From positions 1-64,000 of the forward strand of contig CAVXMG010000014.1 in NCBI GenBank assembly GCA_963762735.1: 64,000 nt of DNA, read 5' to 3'. The position numbers were made by a program, and so were the translations under genes. Every line of letters begins with the position of its first letter. The stretch's first letter is position 1. Below, one piece after another: positions 17,209 through 25,966 of this stretch. The notes beneath the pieces are model-generated. The model saw only the letters and a program-made list of their open reading frames with translations, searched no databases and was not told where the DNA came from. The stretch is from DASXKD01 sp963762735 (GTDB taxonomy: Bacteria > Actinomycetota > Actinomycetes > Streptosporangiales > Streptosporangiaceae).

Positions 17209-17398
17209 ACACGCGATACGCACGCCCTCCAAGCTGGGCCTCCGGCGGTGACTCCTCGTCCGGGGCCGGGGCAGAGCGGCAAGCCGCGCCGGGCACCCCA
17301 GGCCGCGGCGGCCGCCCCGCCGAGCGTGGGCTGGGTTGCCGCGTTCCGGCGGGGAGGCCAGAATCCAGTAACGAGGGACTAAGGGGGCCGGTCCAGCC

Positions 17399-19985
17399 AT
17401 GGAACTCCTGGAGCGCACGCCGTTTCTGGCGACGCTGGCCGAGTACGCGGGCGAGGCCCGGCGCGGGGAACGGGCGGCTGGTGCTGGTGTCCGGTGAGTC
17501 CGGCATGGGCAAGACCGTGCTGCTCGAAGCGTTCCAGCAGCGCTTGGCGGGGGCCCGCTGGCTGTGGGGCGGCTGCGACGGCCTGCTCACCCCGCGGCCG
17601 CTCGGCCCGCTGTTCGACATCAGCGCGCAGCTCGGCGGTGAGTTCGCCGACCTGTGCCACAGCGGGGCGCCGCGGGACCGGCTGTTCACCGGCTTCCTGG
17701 CCGAGCTCGGGCCGCCCGCCGCGTTCACCGTCGCGGTGATCGAGGACGTGCACTGGGCCGACGAGGCCACGATCGACCTGCTGAGCTTCCTCGGGCGGCG
17801 GCTGGGCCGGGTGCCCGCCCTGCTGCTGGCCACCTACCGGGACGACGAACTGGCCAGCGATCACCCGTTCCGCATGGTCCTTGGTGACCTCGCGACGCAG
17901 CGCGCCACCCGGCGGATGCGGTTGCCGCCGCTGTCCGAGGAGGCCGTCCGGGCGCTGGCTGGGCCGCGGGATATCGACGTCGGCGAACTGCGCCGGATCA
18001 CTGGTGGCAACCCGTTCTACGTGAGCGAGATCCTGGAGGCCGGGTGGCCCTCGGTGCCGCCCACGGTCCGGGACGCGGTCGGGGCCCGGCTGGCCCGGGC
18101 CAGCGTCGGCGCCCGGCGCGCGGTGGAGTCCGCGGCGGTCATCGGTGCGCGCGTGGAGCCGTCGCTGCTGGCCTGGCTCCTGGCGGACGCCCAGGCATCG
18201 GCCGACGAGGTGCTGGCCACCGGGATCCTGGTCCCGGACGGGTCCGGGCTGCGGTTCCGGCACGAGCTGGTCCGGATGGCCGTCGAGGCGGGGATCGCGC
18301 CGCACCGCGAGACCGAGTTGCACGTGCGCCTGCTGGCACGACTGGAAGCGGACGGCGCTGACCCGGCCCTGCTCGCCCACCACGCCGAGGGCGCGGGCGA
18401 TGCGCGGGCGGTGCTGCGGCACGCCCCGGAGGCAGCCGGGCGTTCGGCCGCCCTGGGCGCACATCGCGAGGCGGCGGCACAGTATGAACGGGCCCTTCGT
18501 ATTGCAAAAGATCTTGATAAGCCGACGATGGCGGCACTGTATGAGGGCCAGGCCGGCGAGTATGCGCTACTCGACCGGTGGGAGGAGGCGGAGCGAGCGC
18601 GCCGCGGCGCGCTGGCGCTGCGGCGCGAACTGGGCGACGACCTGAGCGTCGGGGCGAACCTCCGCAACCTGTCCACGACGCTCTGGCGGCTGTGCCGCGG
18701 GCAGGAGTCCGAGCAGGCCGTCCGGGAAGCTGTTCAGGTCCTGGAAGAACTGCCGCCCGGCAGGGAGCTGGCGTGGGCCTACGCGAACAGTGCTGCCTTC
18801 GGCCTGAGCATGGGGCGGCGCGGTGAGCCAATCATCGCGCTGCTCGGCAAGGCGCGGGCCATCGGCGAAGAGCTCGGCTACCCGGACGTGGTGAGCTACG
18901 CGCTGAACGCGGCCGGCCTGGGCCTGGTGGATAGTGGCGGGGACGGGATTGCGCCGATCGAGCAGGCGCTGGCGATCGCGCTGGAGGAGGACATGCCGGA
19001 GGCGGCCGGCCGCGCGTACAGCAGCCTCGTGGAAGGCTGCACGACGCTGAACCGGTTCGAGGACTCCGATCGCTACTACGCCGAGGGCATTGCCTATTGC
19101 CAGGACCGTGAACTCGGCGTCTTTAGCATGTGCATCAACGGCTGGCGCGCATGTGCCCTGCACCTGCTAGGGCGGTGGGACGAAGCCATCGGCGTCTGCG
19201 CCCAGATGCTGGGCAGTCCGGGCATCTCACCGTTGAACCAGCTGAACCCGCTCCGCATCCTGGGAAGCATCCGTGGCCGGCGCGGCGACGCCAGCGGCTG
19301 GGACCTGCTGGATGAGGCACTCACCCTTGCCGGGAGAGCGGGCGAGCCACGATCGGTCGCGCCGGTACGCGCGGCCCGCGCCGAGCTGAGATGGCTCCAG
19401 GGCGAGCCTGATCTCGCGGCCGTCGAAGCCCGGGACGGCTACGACCATGCGCTCAGGCACGTGGATCCATGGATGCTCGGATCACTGGCCGTCCTGCTGG
19501 TACGGCTCGGAGTCGCGGTAAGCCCGCCATCGGCTCTCCCCGAGCCGTACGCGTTGGAGATCGCCGGAGACTGGCGCGGTGCGGCGGCGGCCTGGGAACG
19601 GCTCGGCCGGACCTACGACGCCGCCATGACCCGGCTGTTCTCCCCGGACGAGGCCGGCTTGCGGGATGCCCTCAAGACGTTCGGCGACCTGGATGCCCCG
19701 ATGGCCGCCACCGCGGCCCGGCGGCGGATGAAGGAGGCGGGCGTGCGGGCGATCCCGCGTGGGCCGCGCCCGGCCACCCGGGCGGCGCCGGCCGGCCTGA
19801 CCCCGCGCGAGCAGGAGGTCCTGGCGCTGGTCGCCGACGGCCTCGCGGACCGGGAGATCTCGCAGCGGCTGTTCATCTCCGAGCGGACCGTGCACCATCA
19901 CGTGTCCGCGGTGCTGTCCAAGATCGGCGTCTCGTCCCGGACGGCGGCGGCCCGCGAGGCCGCGCGGATGGGCATCGGGTCCTGA
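17399..19985 (+). CDS. LuxR-family regulator with N-terminal AAA ATPase (LAL type), one frameshift
   Basis: This is a large ATP-binding LuxR regulator. The start MELLERTPFLATLAEYAGEA begins at ATG 17399; the frame then shifts at a GGGG run at 17464-17467, and dropping one G gives GEARRGNGRLVL and a continuous 861-residue protein. Walker A is GESGMGKT, Walker B is VAVIEDVHWADEATIDLL, a TPR-like helical region occupies the middle, and the C-terminus is a LuxR helix-turn-helix (LTPREQEVLALVADGLADRE, then ISERTVHHHVSAVLSKIG). It would be a transcriptional activator using ATP and possibly an inducer. A stretch around 18480-18560 uses more AT-ending codons than the rest. It sits divergent to the ArsR/MFS operon, but direct control is unproven. 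Confidence 0.88.
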
Positions 19986-20167
19986 CCCGGCGGGGCGCCG
20001 GCCCTCCCGGACGGGCGCCGCGCGCCCAGTGCGCCAACGTAGGCACCGCCGCGCCCAAATATGGGTAGCCGCCGCCGCTAAGCCGGGCACTTTCCCCGAT
20101 GAGGCCGCTGACCTGGCCACCTTACGGTCGCTTGAGAAAGCTCCGACGACCGGAAAGGGAGGCCATA

Positions 20168-20419
20168 GTGCCGCTTTTCATGGATGTCCATGAGATCGAC
20201 GGCGGCGTGACGATGGACGACGTCGCCAAGGCTCATCTCGCCGACCTGCAAACGCAGGCCGGTCATGACGTCCGGTACCTCAGGTACTGGGTCGATGAGG
20301 GAAACGGGCGGGTGTTCTGCCTGGTAGAGGCGCCGTCCGCGGAGGCCGCGGCCGATGTCCACCGGGAGGCCCATGGCTTGGTCGCCGACCACATCTACCG
20401 GGTCCAAGAAGGGTCTTAA
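20168..20419 (+). CDS. DUF4242 (nickel-binding SCO4226-like) small protein
   Basis: This 83-residue protein matches the DUF4242 family. It has PLFMDVHEIDGG, VAKAHLADLQ, YLRYWVDE, FCLVEAPSAEAAADVHREAH and GLVADHIY; the conserved histidines and the cysteine are all there. One Streptomyces member (SCO4226) binds nickel as a ferredoxin-like-fold dimer; the biological role is unclear. The start is GTG 20168 with AAAGGGAGG about six bases upstream. The next gene starts four bases after its stop, so the two are almost surely cotranscribed. The following gene encodes a secreted protein, and then comes a heme peroxidase, which points to a metal- or redox-linked role. Confidence 0.88.
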   Translation: MPLFMDVHEIDGGVTMDDVAKAHLADLQTQAGHDVRYLRYWVDEGNGRVFCLVEAPSAEAAADVHREAHGLVADHIYRVQEGS

Positions 20420-20423
20420 GACA

Positions 20424-21080
20424 ATGAAGAAACAAAGGATGCGCTTGCTGAGGCTGTCCGGCATCACCGCCGTGGTGCTTTCCGCCGGCCTGTGGATGCT
20501 GATCCCGGCATGGGGCCAGACGCCGGCCGTGAAGGGAATGCCCGCGACGGCCGCGATGGCCGGTATGGGCGGCGGCACCGGCACCGGGAACTCGGTGCTG
20601 ACCAAGGACATCGCGCAGGCCCGGATGGCGACCGCGAAGTACGCCACCAACCTGGCCAAGGCGCAGGCCGACGGCTACAAGATCATCACGAAGATGATGC
20701 CGAACATGGGCTACCACTTCCTGAACCCGGGCATCAGCGGGTTCGACGTCCGCAAGCCGCAGATCCTGGTGTACGAGCACACCTCGAACAACACCTGGCA
20801 GCTCGGCGCCCTGGAGTGGGTCTTCACCAGCATTCCGAAGACGCCGCCGCTGCCGAACGCCACGTTCGGCTTCTTCCCGGCGGGCTGCCACTACAACGAC
20901 GGCACGTTCGTGCCCGAGCCGAGCCAGCAGGACTGCCCGGCGACCGCTCCGGGTTCCGGGGCATCGTTCTTCTTCTGGCACCCCATCCTGTACACGATGC
21001 ACGTCTGGGTCTGGTACCCGAATCCGGCGGGGCTGTACTCCAGCACGAACCCGCTGGTCAATCCGTTCAACGGCAACTGA
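20424..21080 (+). CDS. Secreted conserved protein of unknown function
   Basis: This 218-residue protein begins with a signal peptide (MKKQRMRLLRLSG, hydrophobic core, cleavage probably after AWGQ or nearby). The mature part is unusually rich in Trp, Tyr, His and Asn: PNMGYHFLNPG, LGALEWVF, FPAGCHYNDGTFV, FFFWHPILYTMHVWVWYPNP. Two cysteines (in AGCHYND and QDCPAT) could form one disulfide. The histidines could bind a metal. I do not recognise the family. ATG 20424 lies four bases after the DUF4242 stop, so the two form an operon, ending at a double hairpin (21094-21157). The context with a Tat-exported heme peroxidase suggests extracytoplasmic redox chemistry, but that is inference. Confidence 0.82.
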   Translation: MKKQRMRLLRLSGITAVVLSAGLWMLIPAWGQTPAVKGMPATAAMAGMGGGTGTGNSVLTKDIAQARMATAKYATNLAKAQADGYKIITKMMPNMGYHFLNPGISGFDVRKPQILVYEHTSNNTWQLGALEWVFTSIPKTPPLPNATFGFFPAGCHYNDGTFVPEPSQQDCPATAPGSGASFFFWHPILYTMHVWVWYPNPAGLYSSTNPLVNPFNGN

Positions 21081-21093
21081 TCCGAAGGAAGCT

Positions 21094-21157
21094 GGGCTCA
21101 TCGGGGGCTGAGCCCGACAAGCGGGGCCGGGCGGGCCACCACGGCCCGCCCGGCCCC
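21094..21157 (+). terminator. Double hairpin terminator after the DUF4242 operon
   Basis: Two stems follow the secreted-protein stop. GGGCTCA (21094-21100) pairs with TGAGCCC (21109-21115). GGGGCCGGGCGGGCC (21123-21137) pairs perfectly with 21143-21157 around a five-base loop. It would separate the operon from the heme peroxidase gene, which begins 160 bases later. Confidence 0.75.
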
Positions 21158-21316
21158 CGGCGACACGCGGGCGGCCGGCCCCGGTGTATCAGCAGTCCAC
21201 CGTCGTCCTCTTTCCCCCAGCAGCGTCATGCGAAGAACGGGGGCAAGTATGCACACGCACAAGACGGCGGTGGACGCGCAGCGAGAAACCACGGGTGACA
21301 AAGGAGCGCGATCACA

Positions 21317-23116
21317 ATGACCGAGAACAACAAGCCTGCCGGGCTCTCCCGGCGCAGGCTCTTGGCGGGGGCAGGCACGGCGGGCGCCGGGCTGGCCGCC
21401 GCATCGGCAGGGATACTGCCCGGGATCCGCCCCGCCGCCGCGCGTGCGGCGGTCACCGGGGCCGGGGCGGCGGGGCATTCACTGGCACCGGGAGCTCCGG
21501 CCAACAGCATGCTGTTCGGCCGGATCTTCCCGCAGTTGCCGCCGTTCGCGCCGGTGACCGACGCGATCGAGGCGGCGCTGCTGGAGGTCGGCGCGCAGGG
21601 CGGCATCCTGGACGCCCAGGACGACCTGGCCGCGGGACCCAAGGCACTGATCGTGGACCCGACGGTGAACGGCAACCCGACCGCCGCCAATCCCTACGGG
21701 ACCAACCCGGACAACCCGACCATGACGGCCGGCTCGACGTTCGTCGGCCAGTTCACCGACCACGACATCACCTTCGACCAGACCTCGCACCTGGGCGTGA
21801 CCACCAACCCGCTGACCTCGCCCAACACCCGCACGCCCGCGCTGGACCTGGACTCGGTGTTCGGCGGCGGGCCTACGATCAGCCCGGGCCTGTACGTGCC
21901 CGGCCCCGGCGGCAGCGCCGGCCCGCAGTTGCTGATCGGCTCCGGCGGGGTACACGAGGACGTGCCCCGGACGGCCAACGGCGACGGCACCTACTCCGCG
22001 GTCCTCGGCGACCCGCGCAACGACGAGAACGTGATGATCGCCGGGCTGCACTGCGCCCACATCCTGTTCTACAACCGGGTGCTGTCCGAACTGGGCAGCA
22101 TGAACCTGTCCCGGTTCCCCGCGGCCCGTGAGGCGGACCAGCGCAAGCTGTCCTCGGCCCGGAGCGGGGACCGCGCGCTGAACTACCTGAAGTACCTGAT
22201 CGCCCGCCAGGTGACGCTGTGGCACTACCAGTGGCTGCTGGTCAACGAGCACCTGCCACAGATCGCCGGGCAACAGGTAGTCAACGACGTGCTGGCGAAC
22301 GGCAACCAGTTCTACCAGCCGCCGCCTGGGGATGCGTTCATGCCGATCGAGTTCGGCGCCGCCTGTTACCGGTTCGGCCACTCGATGGTCCGGCCGTCCT
22401 ACCGGGCCAACTTCACCAGCGGCACCGGCGACTCGGCCAACCCGGCCGCCGACCCGTTCTTCGGCCTGGTCTTCGACGCGACCGAGGCCGATTTCAACGG
22501 GCCCGTCAGCTACGATCGCGACGACCTGCTCGGCGGCTACCCCGCGCCGCGCCGCTACGTCGGCTGGCAGACCTTCTTCGACTTCGGCGACGGCCAGGTC
22601 AAGAACAACAAGAAGATCGACACTACGATCTCCTCGGTCCTGTTCACCCTGCCGCTGCCGGCCATCGCGCCGCACACCCAGACCGCGCCGACCGTGCTGC
22701 CGCAGCGCAACCTGCTCCGCCAGCTCACCTGGAGCCTGCCCTCGGGCCAGGCCGTCGCGGCAGCCATGGGTGTGCCCGTGCTCACCGCCACTGACCTGGC
22801 GGACATCGGGTCGGTCTACGCGCCGTTCGCTACCAGCACGCCATTGTGGTACTACATCCTGGCCGAGTCCAAGATCGCCGCAGGCGGGCTCAATCTCGGC
22901 CCGGTGGCGGCCAGGATCGTTACCGAGACGCTCATCGGCCTGCTCCGCGCGGATCCGACGAGCTACCTCCGCGCCTACCCGCGGTTCACGCCGTTCCTCG
23001 GCACCGACTGCCCGATGGGGCCTACGCCGGACACCAGCATCACCGGTAACCGCAGCTACACCCGGGCGCATTTCCTGTACTACGCCGGAGTCGTGCAGCC
23101 CGGCACCTACCGCTGA
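21317..23116 (+). CDS. Tat-exported heme peroxidase (animal-type peroxidase family)
   Basis: This 599-residue enzyme has a twin-arginine signal (LSRRRLLAGAGTAGAG) and then an animal-type heme peroxidase domain. The distal histidine is in FVGQFTDHDITFD and the probable proximal histidine in RFGHSMVRPSY; DPRNDENVMIAGLHCAHILFYN is the conserved DxR-N-E segment. It would use hydrogen peroxide to oxidise organic or halide substrates outside the cytoplasm after export in folded, heme-loaded form. ATG 21317 has AAAGGAG about ten bases upstream. Length and motif order are complete. It follows the DUF4242/secreted-protein operon with its own upstream region, and a perfect 12-bp hairpin lies 50 bases after the stop. 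Confidence 0.92.
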   Translation: MTENNKPAGLSRRRLLAGAGTAGAGLAAASAGILPGIRPAAARAAVTGAGAAGHSLAPGAPANSMLFGRIFPQLPPFAPVTDAIEAALLEVGAQGGILDAQDDLAAGPKALIVDPTVNGNPTAANPYGTNPDNPTMTAGSTFVGQFTDHDITFDQTSHLGVTTNPLTSPNTRTPALDLDSVFGGGPTISPGLYVPGPGGSAGPQLLIGSGGVHEDVPRTANGDGTYSAVLGDPRNDENVMIAGLHCAHILFYNRVLSELGSMNLSRFPAAREADQRKLSSARSGDRALNYLKYLIARQVTLWHYQWLLVNEHLPQIAGQQVVNDVLANGNQFYQPPPGDAFMPIEFGAACYRFGHSMVRPSYRANFTSGTGDSANPAADPFFGLVFDATEADFNGPVSYDRDDLLGGYPAPRRYVGWQTFFDFGDGQVKNNKKIDTTISSVLFTLPLPAIAPHTQTAPTVLPQRNLLRQLTWSLPSGQAVAAAMGVPVLTATDLADIGSVYAPFATSTPLWYYILAESKIAAGGLNLGPVAARIVTETLIGLLRADPTSYLRAYPRFTPFLGTDCPMGPTPDTSITGNRSYTRAHFLYYAGVVQPGTYR

Positions 23117-23165
23117 CCGGCCGGCGAGCCGTCGCTGCAGGCCGCCGCGCCGCTGTCAGCGGCCT

Positions 23166-23194
23166 CCCGGGCCTGGCACCGCGCCAGGCCCGGG
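23166..23194 (+). terminator. Hairpin terminator after the heme peroxidase
   Basis: CCCGGGCCTGGC (23166-23177) pairs perfectly with GCCAGGCCCGGG (23183-23194) around a five-base loop, 50 bases after the peroxidase stop. The rest of the 23117-23296 stretch has no gene I can support. Confidence 0.7.
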
Positions 23195-23296
23195 ACGCTG
23201 CGGCGGCACATCAGGCCGCCCCAGTACCACTGCAACTCGGCAAGCTGGCGGCCTCGCAGCCGGCTGGCGTAGTCATCCAAGGCCCGCGTCGCCGCG

Positions 23297-23635
23297 CTAC
23301 TTCGCCGGGAGGAACCTGGCGGGCACGCCGAGGACAGCGGCGACCTGAGTGGCGGCCCGCGTGAGGTCACTGGCTGGGGCGATTTCGATGACGTGGGGCC
23401 ACCACCACAGAGATCCGCCCTCGGTCACGATCCGGCTGCTGCGGCGGGTGGCGAGGCTGACTACTTCTAACACCGGACGCCCACGGGCTCAGCCACCAGC
23501 GGCCTCCACCAGCGCTGCGCGGTCAGCGACACCCCCGAACGTGGCGAGCCCGTCTTCTCGCAACTGGCGGATCAGCTGATCCCGGCCGCCAGCATTGCGC
23601 AGGTCGGAGACTTCCAGTACACGAAGTTCTGACAC
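23297..23635 (-). pseudogene. Small conserved-looking ORF interrupted by a TGA
   Basis: On the minus strand an open frame starts at GTG 23635, preceded by GGAAGGGG, and reads MSELRVLEVSDLRNAGGRDQ and onward with GC-ending codons for 48 residues. A TGA at 23489-23491 stops it. The same frame then continues to 23297 with natural-looking protein such as LEVVSLATRRSSRIVTEGGS and LWWWPHVIEIAPASDLTRAA. One gene of about 112 residues broken by a nonsense change fits best; two adjacent small genes are the alternative. I do not recognise the family. It sits between the peroxidase and a decayed Nudix/XRE island. Confidence 0.45.
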
Positions 23636-23810
23636 TCAATCTCACCCCTTCCCAGCGACAGCCTGACGTTCGCTGATGCCCAGCGTCGCTCGGTCGGGCA
23701 GTGATGACCAGTGACAATCTGTCAACGTGCCAGGTAAGCGCGCAGCCCTAGCGCGGTGTTACATTCCGGGCGGGATCAACCACGCCAACGTGAGAACCGG
23801 AGATGACACG

Positions 23811-24237
23811 ATGAACGACGCCACCTACACCGTGCGCGCATTCCCCGTCTCCGTGAAAGGCGTCGTCGTCCGGGACAGCCGCGTGCTCCTACTGAAGAAC
23901 GAGCGGGAGGAGTGGGAACTGCCCGGCGGGAAACTGGAACTTGGCGAGGAACCCGCCGCCTGCGTCGCGCGGGAGATCACCGAGGAAACCGGTCTGCACG
24001 TGACCACCGGCCCCCATCTTGGACTCTTGGCAGTACCACATCGGCCCTGGCCGTGACGTGGTGATCATCACCTACGGATGCCACACCTGCAGTGACGAGT
24101 CCCCAGTGCTCAGCCATGAGCACAAGGAACTCGGCCTTTTCACCCTGACCGAGGTGGACAGCCTCCCCATGCCCGACGGATACCGGCGCTCCACCCAGTC
24201 GTGGTTCACCTACCTCACGGGACGCAGTGGGGCATGA
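23811..24237 (+). pseudogene. Nudix hydrolase, frameshifted
   Basis: A second Nudix protein starts at ATG 23811 with a GGAG about eight bases upstream. Its box, GGKLELGEEPAACVAREITE then ETGLH, fits the G-x5-E-x7-RE-x2-EE-x-G pattern. The frame breaks after VTTGPHLGLL because of a five-C run (24011-24015). Dropping one C yields TTGPILDSWQYHI and a continuous 141-residue protein ending YLTGRSGA. It probably is intact in the cell. The last codons and the stop lie in a 23-bp tandem duplication. It precedes the XRE regulator by 43 bases, an arrangement suggesting cotranscription. The substrate is unknown. Confidence 0.8.
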
Positions 24238-24269
24238 CTAGGTAGTGCAGTGGGGCATGACTAGGTAGT
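24224..24269. repeat. 23-bp tandem duplication
   Basis: Bases 24224-24246 (GCAGTGGGGCATGACTAGGT then AGT) are repeated exactly at 24247-24269. The first copy carries the Nudix stop codon (24235-24237), and the second lies just upstream of the AAGGA ribosome binding site of the XRE gene. An exact, unspaced duplication of this kind suggests a recent slippage event or an assembly artefact. Confidence 0.85.
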
Positions 24270-24280
24270 AAGGACATCCG

Positions 24281-25294
24281 GTGTCCGTGCGGAGATGCGC
24301 GTCCTGCGGAACGCTCATGAGCGCGTTCACTTCCGACTCCTTGTGTGTCATCTGCCACACCAAAGATGCCAATGCTGCCGTCGTGCCCGTACCAGCACGG
24401 GCTCCGCGCGGCACCGCGTGGCTGTGGGTGTCACCCGCCGCGGCCGCTGCCCTCGCCACCCGGGATCTTGGCGTCATCCTGCGCACCTACCGCGCGGTGA
24501 ACCAAGTCAGCCAGCGGCAACTCGCGGAAGAGCTTGGCTACGACCCCGCCTACATCTCCCTGCTCGAACGCGCACTCGGGCACATTCTCCCCGAAGAACG
24601 GCTTGCCAGCGCCACCTACTGGACCGGCAAGGCGCTGCGCACCGCTGGGCACTTGGGCGAACACCTCCTGCTCGCCCACGTCCTGCGGATGCACGGAAAC
24701 GAACTGCGGAAAGCCGGATACCTCAAGGCGGGAGCGGGACGGCTGACTCAAGCTATGACGATGAGCCATTCCCAGACCGAGCGGCGTGAGACCCTCGCCC
24801 TGTTCGCCCGCGCGGCTGGCGAACTCGGTGATCCAGGGCTGTTCGACAACGCTATCCAAGATGCCACCCAGATCCTCGGCCGCTCCGACGAGTACACGAT
24901 GTTGTTCAACCCGTTCGCGCTACGGGAGATCCACCTGCGCGGACTCCTCGCCACCGGGCGCGCCGACGCGGCAGCGGCACTCGCCAGGACCGCCACTCCG
25001 GGGCATACTCCGACCGCACCCCAATGGGAGATCATCGAACGAGTCACTAGCGCCGACGTTCTGGCCAGGACTGGCCAGTCCGAACACGCCGCCACCGCGC
25101 TCAAAGAAGCCGTGACCAGCGCGGAACACCGCCACCTCCCACACCAGATACAGCGAGTCATCCGCGTCAGCACCCGGTCAGAAGTACCCGCCGTCCAAGC
25201 CATCCACGTCATCGCCCGCCAAGCACTCGCCCACATACAGGCGGGCTCGACGCCAGCCGTACCGGCCTGGCGCGCCCTGGCTCATGACCGCTAG
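24281..25294 (+). CDS. XRE-family regulator with zinc-ribbon-like N-terminus and helical repeat domain
   Basis: This 337-residue protein has an N-terminal CxxC pair (RRCASCGTLM and SLCVICHTKD), resembling a small zinc ribbon, then an XRE helix-turn-helix (LGVILRTYRAVNQVSQRQLA, then EELGYDPAYISLLER), and an all-helical TPR-like region of about 230 residues. Such XRE-TPR proteins are abundant in actinomycetes, often regulating neighbouring genes in response to peptides or development. The start is GTG 24281 with AAGGA six bases upstream. It lies 43 bases after the Nudix gene. The extra CxxC/CxxC element is not typical of most XRE-TPR proteins. Confidence 0.88.
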   Translation: MSVRRCASCGTLMSAFTSDSLCVICHTKDANAAVVPVPARAPRGTAWLWVSPAAAAALATRDLGVILRTYRAVNQVSQRQLAEELGYDPAYISLLERALGHILPEERLASATYWTGKALRTAGHLGEHLLLAHVLRMHGNELRKAGYLKAGAGRLTQAMTMSHSQTERRETLALFARAAGELGDPGLFDNAIQDATQILGRSDEYTMLFNPFALREIHLRGLLATGRADAAAALARTATPGHTPTAPQWEIIERVTSADVLARTGQSEHAATALKEAVTSAEHRHLPHQIQRVIRVSTRSEVPAVQAIHVIARQALAHIQAGSTPAVPAWRALAHDR

Positions 25295-25295
25295 A

Positions 25296-25478
25296 TCACC
25301 GTTTCTCGTGGCGCTCATCCTTCCCGCTCATCCGCGCGTCGTTGCATGCGGTGTCGCTGAACGCCGACCTGTCCCAATCGGCCACCTGAGGGGCGTACCC
25401 GAGGTCTCTCATGGCGGTTCTGTGCGTGCCGTAGCCGGTCAGGGGGATGCCGGGCCCGTGTTGCCCGGCCGCCACCAA
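25296..25478 (-). CDS. Possible small protein or gene remnant
   Basis: A 60-residue minus-strand frame (start GTG or TTG near 25478) ends two bases before the XRE stop. Its third codon positions are strongly G/C, and the text reads like protein: GYGTHRTAMRDLGYAPQVAD, then WDRSAFSDTACNDARMSGKD. There is no clear ribosome binding site, and I recognise no family. It may be the end of a decayed gene. The rest of 25295-25543 shows nothing else I can support. Confidence 0.3.
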   Translation of the reverse strand: MVAAGQHGPGIPLTGYGTHRTAMRDLGYAPQVADWDRSAFSDTACNDARMSGKDERHEKR

Positions 25479-25543
25479 GGAACGTGATAATGGCCAGGAT
25501 CATCATGAGCGTGCACCCGGCATGCGGCACCGCGAGGGAGGCC

Positions 25544-25966
25544 ATGAGCGAGGTACCGGCCGGCTTCGAGCCTTCGCGACGGACCAGCCCGTTCCTCGAC
25601 ATGATCGGCCCGGTCTACACAAGCAACGGTGAGCGCGGCATCCTGCTAGGCCTGCGGGCCCGCACCGGGCACCTCAACACCCGCGGGTTCGTGCACGGCG
25701 CGATCCTGGCCGCCCTGCTCGACGTCGTGTGCGGGCGCAACTGCGGCGCGCTGACCGAGCACCCCAGCCTGGTCACGGTCAGCCTGACCGTCGACTACCT
25801 GGCCGCCGCCCGCGACGGCGAGTGGCTGGAAGCGAGCGCGACGGTGACCCGGGTGGGCCGCCGGCTGGCGTTCGCCGACGGCCGGGTGGATGCCGACGGC
25901 AAGCCCGTGGCCAAGGCCAGCGCCATCTTCGCGGTCGGACAGCCGCTACCCAGGGAGGTCACATGA
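25544..25966 (+). CDS. PaaI-type hotdog-fold thioesterase
   Basis: This 140-residue hotdog-fold protein resembles PaaI/YbgC-type acyl-CoA thioesterases. The central helix segment LNTRGFVHGAILAALLDVVCG contains the HGG-like HGA turn, and the strands HPSLVTVSLTVDYLAAA and WLEASATVTRVGRRLAFADG follow. It would hydrolyse an acyl-CoA. The start ATG 25544 is chosen because GAGGGAGG precedes it; an earlier in-frame ATG at 25484 adds 20 unlikely residues. Its TGA overlaps the ATG of the TPP-enzyme gene by four bases, so the two are coupled and probably act in one pathway, such as degradation of a keto acid or aromatic acid. Confidence 0.86.
   Translation: MSEVPAGFEPSRRTSPFLDMIGPVYTSNGERGILLGLRARTGHLNTRGFVHGAILAALLDVVCGRNCGALTEHPSLVTVSLTVDYLAAARDGEWLEASATVTRVGRRLAFADGRVDADGKPVAKASAIFAVGQPLPREVT

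Noticed and set aside
16911..17398. Longer N-terminus for the LuxR regulator in its main frame
   Set aside because: The region overlaps the ArsR gene and its operator; the family-typical start MELLERTPFLATL is at 17399 in another frame, joined by one base change.
23107..23370. 87-residue minus-strand frame after the peroxidase
   Set aside because: It runs through the perfect hairpin terminator and overlaps the better-supported interrupted ORF frame.
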